A stretch of DNA of 7,701 nucleotides from GWB1-38-13 sp964608405 (GTDB lineage Bacteria > Patescibacteriota > Microgenomatia > UBA8517): the NCBI GenBank assembly GCA_964608405.1, contig CAZSNC010000028.1, positions 1 to 7,701 on the forward strand, written 5' to 3'. A program made the position numbers and the translations under genes. Of the stretch, positions 1-5,495 are shown piece by piece; position 1 is the stretch's first letter; each line of letters begins with the position of its first letter. The notes beneath the pieces were generated by a model. It did not search any database, was not told the origin of the DNA, and worked only from the letters and a program-made list of their open reading frames with translations.

Positions 1-1788
1 AGAATTGTAAATTATTGTACCTTTTGCGGAACGGCTTTTTCAGAACTTGAGGTTGAGTATAAGGAAAAAGAAGATTTTCTTTACTACCTTGATTATAAAG
101 GGATTACAATCGCTACAACCCGTCCCGAAACAATATTTGCCGACGTCGCCATTGCCGTAAACCCCAAAGACAAAAGATATAAGAACCTGGTCGGTAAAAA
201 TGCTACGATTCCTTTAATCAATTTGAGTATTCCGATAATTACCGACGACAACATCGACATTAAATTCGGAACAGGAGCTCTTAAGGTTACACCCGCACAC
301 GATCCTTTAGATTTTGAGATTGGAGCAAAACATCATCTTGACGTAATAAGTGTCATAAAGACAAACGGACAAATGGCAGACGATCCACGCGTTCCACATG
401 ATATTCAAGGGCTATATGTCAACCAGGCCAGAGAAAAAACCCTACAACTTTTGACTCAATCGGGGTTGCTTATTAAAAAGGAACCTCTCGCCCATTCCGT
501 CGGAACCTGTTATAAATGCGGCAGAACAATAGAGCCTTTGGTTATCCCGCAATGGTTTGTAAAAACAAAACCGCTTGCGGACAAAGCAATAATTGCGGTT
601 AAAAAAGGTGAAACAAAAATATTTCCTAAAAAACGTTTTGAGAAATTATATTTCGATTGGATGGAAAATATCCGCGATTGGAACATCAGCCGTCAAATCG
701 TATGGGGACCAAGAATCCCCGTTTGGTACAATGTTGACGATAATCCCCAAATTGATATTGTCTTTATCGATAAGGGCGGCAAAAGAATATCAAGTAACTT
801 GAAGGATCTGCTATCAACACAAAGGGTTAATAAATATTCCTTCGAAGAAATCGAGAAAGGGTTACAACAATTAATTGCACGTGAGCCTTCTAAATATATT
901 GTAAGTGTCAAGAAACCCGGTAATAATTATCTCCAAGACACCGATACGTTTGACACATGGTTTTTAAGCGGTCAGTGGCCCCTTACAACACTCGGTTTTA
1001 ATCTGGATAATCCAAGAGAGAGTTCTGAGGATTTCAAATATTTTTATCCCACAACGGTTTTGGACACCCTTTGGGATATATTGTTTTTTTGGGTAGGAAG
1101 AATGATGATGTTTGGGTTATACCTCACCGGAAAAGCCCCATTTAAGATTGTTCATTTACACTCACGGGTTGTTGATAAATTCGGAAAGAAGATGAGTAAG
1201 AGTAAGGGTAATGTTGTTGACCCGATATTAATGGTTGATAAATACGGTGCAGACGCGCTTCGTATGGCGCTTGTGATGGGAATAGCACCGGCATCGGATA
1301 TTTCCATAAGCGATGAAAAAATTATCGGTATGAGAAATTTCTCTAATAAAATATGGAATATATCTCGGTTTATCGACATGAAATTAAAAGATGCTGGGGT
1401 TATAAAACATGAAGATCTCCCCCACTATTCAAAAAACATCAGGGGATTAACTTTTGAAGATAAAGTGTTTGTTAAAAAACTTAATAATATAATTGATATT
1501 GTTTCCAAAGGAATCGAAAATTATAAATTCGGAATAGCATCGGAGAAACTTTATTCTTTTATTTGGCATGATTTTGCAGATAAATATATCGAGTCGACAA
1601 AAAAGAGATTAAATAAAAACGACAAGGCCTCATTAATTGTTTTAAGACACACACTCTTTACATGTCTTAAACTTCTCCACCCTTTTGCGCCTTTCGTAAC
1701 AGAAAGCATCTGGCAGGAAATGAAAACTCAACACATCTCTCCCAATTCAATGCTTGCAGAAAGCGAATGGCCAAAAATAATCAAATAA
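1..1788 (+). CDS. valS: Valyl-tRNA synthetase, 5'-truncated by window edge
   Basis: This cytoplasmic class I synthetase charges tRNA-Val with valine and edits mischarged threonine. The frame is open from base 1, so the gene starts upstream; 595 codons are visible and the HIGH motif is off the window. In order, I see a zinc-knuckle CxxC at window codons 6-9, the editing-domain TTRPET motif near codons 39-44, the GTGALKVTPAHD motif near codons 89-101, a second CxxC at codons 170 and 173 followed by PQWF, ISRQIVWGPRIPVWY, DTDTFDTWF, and KMSKS at codons 397-401 (bases 1189-1203). An anticodon-binding helical domain follows. The protein ends about 30 residues after the LLHPFAPFVTESIWQ motif, so the C-terminal coiled coil of typical bacterial ValRS is missing. 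The segment after IPVWY also lacks the cysteines found there in many homologues. The gene converges on rplY with a 19-bp gap. IleRS and LeuRS are less likely because TTRPET, GTGALKVTPAHD and DTDTFDTWF fit ValRS. Confidence 0.97.
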   Translation, partial: RIVNYCTFCGTAFSELEVEYKEKEDFLYYLDYKGITIATTRPETIFADVAIAVNPKDKRYKNLVGKNATIPLINLSIPIITDDNIDIKFGTGALKVTPAHDPLDFEIGAKHHLDVISVIKTNGQMADDPRVPHDIQGLYVNQAREKTLQLLTQSGLLIKKEPLAHSVGTCYKCGRTIEPLVIPQWFVKTKPLADKAIIAVKKGETKIFPKKRFEKLYFDWMENIRDWNISRQIVWGPRIPVWYNVDDNPQIDIVFIDKGGKRISSNLKDLLSTQRVNKYSFEEIEKGLQQLIAREPSKYIVSVKKPGNNYLQDTDTFDTWFLSGQWPLTTLGFNLDNPRESSEDFKYFYPTTVLDTLWDILFFWVGRMMMFGLYLTGKAPFKIVHLHSRVVDKFGKKMSKSKGNVVDPILMVDKYGADALRMALVMGIAPASDISISDEKIIGMRNFSNKIWNISRFIDMKLKDAGVIKHEDLPHYSKNIRGLTFEDKVFVKKLNNIIDIVSKGIENYKFGIASEKLYSFIWHDFADKYIESTKKRLNKNDKASLIVLRHTLFTCLKLLHPFAPFVTESIWQEMKTQHISPNSMLAESEWPKIIK

Positions 1789-1807
1789 AAATATCTTAGG
1801 AGTTTGT

Positions 1808-2491
1808 TTATTCTTTCTTCTCTTCAACTGGTGTTTCTTCGGCTGGTCCTTCTCCGCCTTCAGTAGGAGTCTCTGCACCTTCGGCTGCGGCTTCTTCTCC
1901 CTCGACGGGTGCAGCAGGAACTTCAACAGGCTCTTCTTTCTGTACCTCAACCTTAACAACAATTGTTTCGGGGTCGTTGGTAATGGTAAGTTTATTTTTG
2001 TCGTAATGTAGGTCCTTAATGGAAATACTTTGTTCTGCTTCCGTAAGCGTCTCTACATTCACTTCAATTTTATCCACCAAATCTCCGGGGAGGGCTTCAA
2101 CCTCCACTTCGTCGACATATGAAACTACGGTACCAAACCCCTGTTTCTCGGCAGGTGATTCGCCGACCAACTCCAAAGGAATATTCGCGGTAACCTTCTT
2201 CTTAAGGTCAATCTTCAAGAAGTCTGCATGGAGAGTACTCGCATTTACTGGGTCAACCTGAATATTGTGGATAAGAACCGGATATGTTTGTTTACCGACA
2301 ATAAGCTCGACAACTGATGTTTCCCCAGCCTTTTTAAAAGCTGCAAGAAATTCTTTTTCATCAAGCGTAACAGCTTCGGATTTGATGTCCGATCCATATA
2401 CATTACCGGGAAGTTTTCCTTCTTTCCTTAATCTTTTTACTTTTCTTCCCGTAATCTTTCTTTCGTCTGCCTTAAGAATTATTTTGTCCAT
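1808..2491 (-). CDS. rplY: 50S ribosomal protein L25/CTC with acidic tail
   Basis: This is a 5S-rRNA-binding protein of the large ribosomal subunit, 227 aa, of the long two-domain CTC/TL5 type. Residues 1 to about 90 form the L25 domain, with the GKLPGNVYG signature near residues 25-33 and HADFLKIDL closing it. Residues from about 95 to 183 form the all-beta CTC domain (IPLELVGESPAEKQG, EVEALPGDLVDKIEV). From about residue 184 there is a 44-residue low-complexity tail rich in Glu, Ala, Pro and Gly. The start is an ATG at 2489-2491, and no Shine-Dalgarno is evident in front of it. The gene is a single transcription unit with its own strong promoter, convergent with valS, and is separated from the rnhA end of the next operon by 217 bp. 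CTC-type proteins in other bacteria are linked to stress, but nothing here shows such regulation. Confidence 0.95.
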   Translation of the reverse strand: MDKIILKADERKITGRKVKRLRKEGKLPGNVYGSDIKSEAVTLDEKEFLAAFKKAGETSVVELIVGKQTYPVLIHNIQVDPVNASTLHADFLKIDLKKKVTANIPLELVGESPAEKQGFGTVVSYVDEVEVEALPGDLVDKIEVNVETLTEAEQSISIKDLHYDKNKLTITNDPETIVVKVEVQKEEPVEVPAAPVEGEEAAAEGAETPTEGGEGPAEETPVEEKKE

Positions 2492-2528
2492 ACTATTAGA
2501 GTAGAATTTATTAACAAAGCAATCAGCA

Positions 2529-2558
2529 ATTATAAGGTTTATTACCCTATCCGGTCAA
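2529..2558 (-). promoter_or_regulatory. rplY promoter
   Basis: Reading the minus strand, a -35 box TTGACC (2558-2553) is separated by 18 bp from a perfect -10 box TATAAT (2534-2529). Eleven of the twelve box positions match the sigma-70-type consensus. The expected transcription start is near base 2522, giving a leader of about 30 nt before the rplY ATG at 2491. That leader has no recognisable Shine-Dalgarno and no obvious hairpin. Assignment is by sequence only. Confidence 0.72.
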
Positions 2559-2604
2559 GGTGTGAACTGATTGTCTAAAATATTTAAATGCAGATAATGT
2601 ATAT

Positions 2605-2659
2605 AAAAAAAAATAAATATTATTTTCTGATACTTTTTTCCAGTTTTATAATATTTATT
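2605..2659 (-). terminator. Possible AT-only terminator of the rpmH-rnhA operon
   Basis: A perfect 12-bp inverted repeat pairs 2612-2623 (AATAAATATTAT) with 2648-2659 (ATAATATTTATT) around a 24-nt loop. Read on the minus strand, which is the direction of the rnhA transcript ending at 2709, the hairpin runs straight into nine T residues (bases 2613-2605). The position about 50 bp after the rnhA stop and the T tract fit an intrinsic terminator. The stem contains no G-C pairs, so it would be weak, and the DNA here is so AT-rich that a chance palindrome is possible. The rest of 2492-2708 holds the rplY promoter and no convincing gene. Confidence 0.4.
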
Positions 2660-2708
2660 ATTCTTTCAGGTGAAGTTCAACATTAATACCTGTCGGGACG
2701 TGAAACTT

Positions 2709-3137
2709 TTATAGGTTTTCATCAACTGTTTTATTTACCAGTGCATCTGCAACTTTATTTTTTTCTCTTCTAATGTGGTGAAAAACAATTTCTTCTGTGT
2801 TTAAAGAAATTTTTATTTTAATAATTTTTTCGTAAATGTTTTTCAGTATAAGGTTTTTTACTTTATACTCTCCGTTAATTTGTTTTGCCACCAATTCCGA
2901 ATCTAAATAGAAGTCTACCCTTCCTCCGTTTTCTTTCGATTGGTTTTTTGCCAACCAATCCATTGCCATTAAAACAGCAAAATATTCTGCAACGTTGTTT
3001 GTGGTCTGTTTAAAGAAATATCCCTGCTTAAACAATATCTCTTTGTCTTTATAAACAATGAAGGCAGACGCGCCCGGTCCGGGATTTCCCCTGGCTCCTC
3101 CATCGGTAAATATTTCAAGGTGAGGAATGTGAGACAT
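2709..3137 (-). CDS. rnhA: Ribonuclease HI
   Basis: This enzyme cleaves the RNA strand of RNA-DNA hybrids such as primers and R-loops in the cytoplasm, using two metal ions. It is 142 aa from the ATG at 3137-3135, close to the family size of about 150. The four catalytic acids are visible: D12 in TDGGARGNPGPG, E51 in NNVAEY, D79 in YLDSELV and D131 in NKVADALVNK. The sequence resembles the compact RNase HI group with the GGARGNPGP loop common in Gram-positive and CPR bacteria, and it has no hybrid-binding N-terminal extension. I prefer this ATG because it lies 4 nt after the jag stop and leaves only a few residues before the first beta strand. A TTG at 3158, inside jag and preceded by AAAGG, would add seven residues. 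It is the last gene of the rpmH operon. Confidence 0.93.
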   Translation of the reverse strand: MSHIPHLEIFTDGGARGNPGPGASAFIVYKDKEILFKQGYFFKQTTNNVAEYFAVLMAMDWLAKNQSKENGGRVDFYLDSELVAKQINGEYKVKNLILKNIYEKIIKIKISLNTEEIVFHHIRREKNKVADALVNKTVDENL

Positions 3138-3141
3138 TCGA

Positions 3142-3618
3142 TTATTTTTTCGAGACAACTAGATACCTTTCAAGTCCCTCTCCCACCGATTCGGTATGAA
3201 GATCTTTCTCTTCGGCCAATGTAAGGTGAACAACCCTTCTTTGGGATGGCGTTAGGTTATACAAATTTTCGGGATTTCCGGTTTCTCTAACCCTTGCTGC
3301 GGTTTGTTGCGCAAGCTCAACCATCCTATTACTTTCTTTTTCTCTAAAATCTGCAACGTTCACAACAACCCTGACCCACTCCCCCTTTTTCTGTCTGACT
3401 ATTTGGTTAACGATTAGTTGAATTGCATTAATTGTTTCCCCTTTTTTACCGATTAGTAAACCCGCCTCTTCAATTGCGTCGACATTAAGGATGTAAACCT
3501 CATTGTCTTTATCGAAAGTCACGTCACAAGACGTCGACACCCCTAACAACTCTAACATCTCTGACGCAACGTCTTTAATAATCTGCAAATCGTCTTTTTG
3601 TACGTTTTTCTTTGTCAT
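3142..3618 (-). CDS. jag: Jag/KhpB-like KH-R3H RNA-binding protein
   Basis: This is a cytoplasmic RNA-binding protein of the SpoIIIJ-associated (Jag, KhpB, EloR) family, which in Firmicutes works with KhpA and affects cell elongation and division; the target RNAs here are unknown. It is 158 aa. A type II KH domain spans roughly residues 10-85, with the GxxG loop IGKKG at residues 56-60. An R3H domain follows from about residue 95 to the end, with the RRVVH core (Arg-x3-His) and the closing VGEGLERYLVV typical of Jag. The N-terminal Jag_N domain of the roughly 200-aa Firmicutes proteins is absent. The ATG at 3618-3616 starts 2 nt after the yidC stop, so translational coupling is likely, and no Shine-Dalgarno is visible. 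The pairing with yidC is conserved across many bacteria. Confidence 0.93.
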   Translation of the reverse strand: MTKKNVQKDDLQIIKDVASEMLELLGVSTSCDVTFDKDNEVYILNVDAIEEAGLLIGKKGETINAIQLIVNQIVRQKKGEWVRVVVNVADFREKESNRMVELAQQTAARVRETGNPENLYNLTPSQRRVVHLTLAEEKDLHTESVGEGLERYLVVSKK

Positions 3619-3620
3619 AT

Positions 3621-4442
3621 TTATTGTGCTGATGATTTTAACAGACCGACCCGATTAAGAAAAGGGGTTAAGCCTCCCCACCCCTGTGAACGCACTTGTT
3701 GATAAATTTGCGCGAGAGAAAATACCAACCAATAGATTGCAAGTCCTGAAGGAAACTGATATCCGATTACAAGTGTCATTAAGGGAAATGTATATATCAT
3801 ACTTTTTTGCATCATAACCTGCATGTCGTCAGTGGTACTTTGTGTCTTTTTTGCTATTTTTTCTTCCTGTTTAATAACCGGAGAAGTTACCTTTGCCGAA
3901 AGAAATTGTATTAATGCTGCCCCAATTAAGACAGGTCCGGGAATCATAAAGGGTAAAAAGGAAAGTTTTATAGTATCCGGAGTTTTAATATCCATATACA
4001 AAAACTTTGTATTGACACTCATTCCTTCTGCAAACTGAAGTGGTTTGTAAAGAAGTTTGTTAAAACTGGATACCGTATCAATGTTGGGATATAAAGTCCT
4101 TGAAAATACATTAAAAAATGCAATCAGAACTACAATTTGCAGTAGATAGGGAAGACATCCTGAGGCGGGGTTGATTTTATTTTGTTTGTAAAGCTCTGCC
4201 TGTGCCTGGGCAATTTTTGTTTGTTCTCCGGCATGTCTTTGTTTTATTTTTTCCAGGGCGGGTGCTAATTCTTTCATTTTCTTCATGGATTCCATATAAG
4301 GCTTGGTTAGGGGGTTAAGAACAATTTTTAAAAACAAAGTAAAACCAATAATTGCCAACCCCATGTTGTTACCCAATATCTTGTAGAAAAGGATAAGTCC
4401 ACTTGCCAACGGCTGGAGAAGTGCAACCTCAAAAATGTTCAT
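3621..4442 (-). CDS. yidC: Membrane protein insertase YidC/Oxa1 family
   Basis: This inner-membrane insertase places proteins into the lipid bilayer, alone or with SecYEG. It is 273 aa, the short form without the large periplasmic domain of E. coli YidC, and no lipoprotein signal is seen. A first hydrophobic stretch covers roughly residues 8-45, with the helix GLAIIGFTLFLKIVLNPLTK. Next comes the charged cytoplasmic hairpin of about residues 48-92 and the INPASGCLPYLLQ motif that begins the following helix. A membrane pair lies near residues 155-185, and the last helices at about 213-250 include FPSGLAIYWLVFS. The residue in the groove equivalent to E. coli Arg366 and B. subtilis Arg73 appears to be Lys39. 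The start is an ATG at 4442-4440. The gene has its own likely promoter in the 61-bp gap after yidD, and jag follows after 2 nt. Confidence 0.96.
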   Translation of the reverse strand: MNIFEVALLQPLASGLILFYKILGNNMGLAIIGFTLFLKIVLNPLTKPYMESMKKMKELAPALEKIKQRHAGEQTKIAQAQAELYKQNKINPASGCLPYLLQIVVLIAFFNVFSRTLYPNIDTVSSFNKLLYKPLQFAEGMSVNTKFLYMDIKTPDTIKLSFLPFMIPGPVLIGAALIQFLSAKVTSPVIKQEEKIAKKTQSTTDDMQVMMQKSMIYTFPLMTLVIGYQFPSGLAIYWLVFSLAQIYQQVRSQGWGGLTPFLNRVGLLKSSAQ

Positions 4443-4451
4443 AACAAAGTT

Positions 4452-4480
4452 ATTGTATAGATAAATTTGTCTTTACTCAA
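4452..4480 (-). promoter_or_regulatory. Possible internal promoter before yidC
   Basis: On the minus strand TTGAGT (4480-4475) is followed after exactly 17 bp by TACAAT (4457-4452), matching four and five of six consensus positions. The -10 box ends 9 nt before the yidC ATG, so transcription would begin only about 3 nt upstream of it. The 61-bp gap between yidD and yidC is the largest in this operon, which fits an internal promoter. No Shine-Dalgarno is seen in the gap. Confidence 0.5.
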
Positions 4481-4503
4481 TAGGATGGGTTTAGCCCGGA
4501 CGA

Positions 4504-4740
4504 TCAGTTAAGGGGGTAATACCGGGGGTGTTTTGATAGGGGATTACAACTGATAACTCTTATTACCGATTTATAAAGCCCTTTAAACGGCCCATATTTT
4601 TTTATTGCCAATAGGGAATATTGCGAACATGTCGGCTCAAAACGACATCCCCCTTTGAATACGTGCGAAAGAATGGGGGAGAGAAAACTTTTATAGAGGG
4701 TGAGAGTAATTGCCTCAACTTTTTGTATCACCTTTTTCAT
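4504..4740 (-). CDS. yidD: YidD membrane-protein-insertion efficiency factor
   Basis: This is a small membrane-associated protein that aids YidC-dependent insertion; its exact mechanism is not settled. It is 78 aa from the ATG at 4740-4738, which fits the family range of about 70-85. The family signature is clear: LYKSFLSPIL at residues 15-24, GGCRFEPTCSQYS at 30-42, the AIKKYGPFKGL stretch at 45-55, and the third conserved cysteine C65 (the others are C32 and C38). The usual C-terminal GGxDPVP is diverged to HPRYYPLN. The ATG lies 26 nt inside the end of rnpA in another frame, with AAGGA just upstream of it. A TTG at 4767 would add nine residues and deepen the overlap to 53 nt, so the ATG is preferred. 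It ends in TGA. Confidence 0.93.
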   Translation of the reverse strand: MKKVIQKVEAITLTLYKSFLSPILSHVFKGGCRFEPTCSQYSLLAIKKYGPFKGLYKSVIRVISCNPLSKHPRYYPLN

Positions 4741-5071
4741 ATTCCTTACTGTTAACAAAAGCTTCAATTTCCTTCATTATATCGGAAACAAGTATTTTCT
4801 CGATTCCCGGCTTGATGAGAAACACCATGTCGAGATTGTTGTCTACTTTTTTCCAGTTTCTCCTAAGACAATCTCTAAACGCACGTCTGACCCTGTTTCT
4901 GTGTGTCGCCAGTTTTGAAACTTTATTGGAAATGATAATTCCAAAGCGGGGGTTGTCAATTCCTTCATGTTTTCTAATCAATACCCCAAAATTTGTACTT
5001 TGGTACAATTTACTGTCCTGTTTTATCTTTGTAAATTCTCTCCTTTGGAGGCTAAACCTGCGGGCAAACAT
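4715..5071 (-). CDS. rnpA: Ribonuclease P protein component
   Basis: This basic protein binds RNase P RNA and helps the ribozyme remove the 5' leader from precursor tRNAs. It is 118 aa, the normal size. The N-terminal FARRFSLQRREFTKI matches the family opening. The central RNR motif is intact: FGIIISNKVSKLATHRNRVRR, with N49, K50, R58, N59 and R60 forming the conserved basic face, followed by the helix RAFRDCLR. The start is an ATG at 5071-5069, 8 nt after the rpmH stop, with no clear Shine-Dalgarno, so it depends on the rpmH transcript. Its last 26 nt overlap the start of yidD. It ends in TGA, and the next gene in the family order begins exactly there, which supports TGA as a true stop. No RNase P RNA gene is present in this window. 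Confidence 0.95.
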   Translation of the reverse strand: MFARRFSLQRREFTKIKQDSKLYQSTNFGVLIRKHEGIDNPRFGIIISNKVSKLATHRNRVRRAFRDCLRRNWKKVDNNLDMVFLIKPGIEKILVSDIMKEIEAFVNSKEYEKGDTKS

Positions 5072-5079
5072 AAATAAAT

Positions 5080-5220
5080 CTAAATCGTAACCTTCTTCCT
5101 TCCAACAAGCCTTCTGCGCTTAATTATTTTTCTCCCCTTGGCGGTTTTACTTCTGTTTCGAAACCCTAGTTTCTTGACCCTCTTTCTTTTTGAAGGTTGA
5201 TATGTTCTTTTTGTAGCCAT
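5080..5220 (-). CDS. rpmH: 50S ribosomal protein L34
   Basis: This very basic 46-residue protein of the large ribosomal subunit has the normal family length of about 44-47. It begins MATKRTYQPSKRKRVKKLGF, matching the near-universal KRTYQPS start and the central GFR. It continues with NRSKTAKGRKIIKRRRLVGR and ends KKVTI before a TAG stop at 5082-5080. The ATG at 5220-5218 is fixed by the family N terminus. It heads the operon, diverges from dnaA, and is read from a promoter whose -10 box is only 6 nt away, so its mRNA probably has no leader. The rpmH-rnpA order beside dnaA is one of the best-conserved arrangements in bacteria. Confidence 0.96.
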   Translation of the reverse strand: MATKRTYQPSKRKRVKKLGFRNRSKTAKGRKIIKRRRLVGRKKVTI

Positions 5221-5226
5221 ATGGAG

Positions 5227-5254
5227 ATTATAACAAAAAACCATGGTTTGTTAA
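5227..5254 (-). promoter_or_regulatory. rpmH operon promoter, probably leaderless
   Basis: On the minus strand TTAACA (5254-5249, five of six consensus bases) is followed after 16 bp by a perfect TATAAT (5232-5227). The -10 box is preceded by TGT, which makes the extended -10 signature TGnTATAAT. Only six bases separate the box from the rpmH ATG at 5220, so a start 7 nt downstream would fall on the A of the ATG itself. This promoter would drive rpmH, rnpA and yidD, and at least part of yidC-jag-rnhA. Confidence 0.7.
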
Positions 5255-5258
5255 CCAT
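5243..5258. repeat. Inverted repeat overlapping rpmH -35 box
   Basis: ATGGTT at 5243-5248 is repeated in inverted form as AACCAT at 5253-5258, with a 4-nt centre. The repeat covers the -35 box of the rpmH promoter, a place where an operator would act. It is short, and no bound regulator can be named, so it may be chance. Confidence 0.35.
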
Positions 5259-5374
5259 CAAATCGGCGGTTGTTCCGGTGCGAGTTTGTGCGAGGTTGTA
5301 TATAAAATAAACATGATGTGTTTTTCCCTCCGATCGACTCTTGATTAACATCTATTATTCGTCTATTTTTGGGG

Positions 5375-5403
5375 TTGACTAATTGTGGATAACTTATTAA
5401 TAG
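5375..5403 (+). promoter_or_regulatory. Probable dnaA promoter with DnaA box in spacer
   Basis: TTGACT at 5375-5380 matches five of six -35 consensus bases. The AT-rich stretch TATTAATAG at 5395-5403 supplies a -10 region: TAATAG at a 17-bp spacing, or the better-matching TATTAA at a short 14-bp spacing. A perfect DnaA box lies between the two elements, so bound DnaA would block polymerase, as in the autorepression known for dnaA in other bacteria. The leader would be about 85-90 nt. The -10 is weak, so the promoter call is tentative. Apart from this box, the rpmH promoter and its inverted repeat, I see nothing further in 5221-5495. Confidence 0.42.
5384..5392 (-). promoter_or_regulatory. DnaA box, perfect, upstream of dnaA
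   Basis: TGTGGATAA here is the reverse complement of the consensus box TTATCCACA, with all nine bases matching. It is the only perfect box in the 275 bp between rpmH and dnaA. It could serve autoregulation of dnaA or be the second arm of a bipartite origin, as in B. subtilis. Confidence 0.8.
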
Positions 5404-5495
5404 TAAATGACAAGACTGCCATAAGGTAATGGGTTTTGGTTGTGCCTTAAGCTTCTGCCTAATTCCCAACCTCTAAAGTGTTTTTAAATATTAAT

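Noticed and set aside
223..1788. A valS start at the TTG at 223
   Set aside because: The frame stays open to base 1, and the upstream codons encode the conserved zinc knuckle and TTRPET motif, so the gene begins outside the window.
1789..1807. Bidirectional terminator between valS and rplY
   Set aside because: The 19-bp gap contains no inverted repeat.
3138..3158. TTG start for rnhA at 3158
   Set aside because: It has AAAGG upstream, but it is a weak codon inside jag and adds a tail before the first strand; the ATG 4 nt after the jag stop is more likely. Not excluded.
4487..4497. Hairpin GGG-TTTAG-CCC between yidD and yidC
   Set aside because: The stem is only three pairs with no T tract, so it is not a credible terminator.
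4741..4767. TTG start for yidD at 4767
   Set aside because: It deepens the overlap with rnpA to 53 nt and exceeds the usual N-terminal length.
4710..5090. A 126-codon plus-strand reading frame
   Set aside because: It is exactly antisense to rnpA and shows no recognisable domain; rnpA has clear family motifs.
5166..5469. Minus-strand frames covering the rpmH-dnaA spacer
   Set aside because: They run through the rpmH promoter and, partly, rpmH itself in another frame, with no family resemblance.
5478..5495. GTG start for dnaA
   Set aside because: It adds six residues with no family support and no Shine-Dalgarno; the ATG at 5496 fits domain I better.
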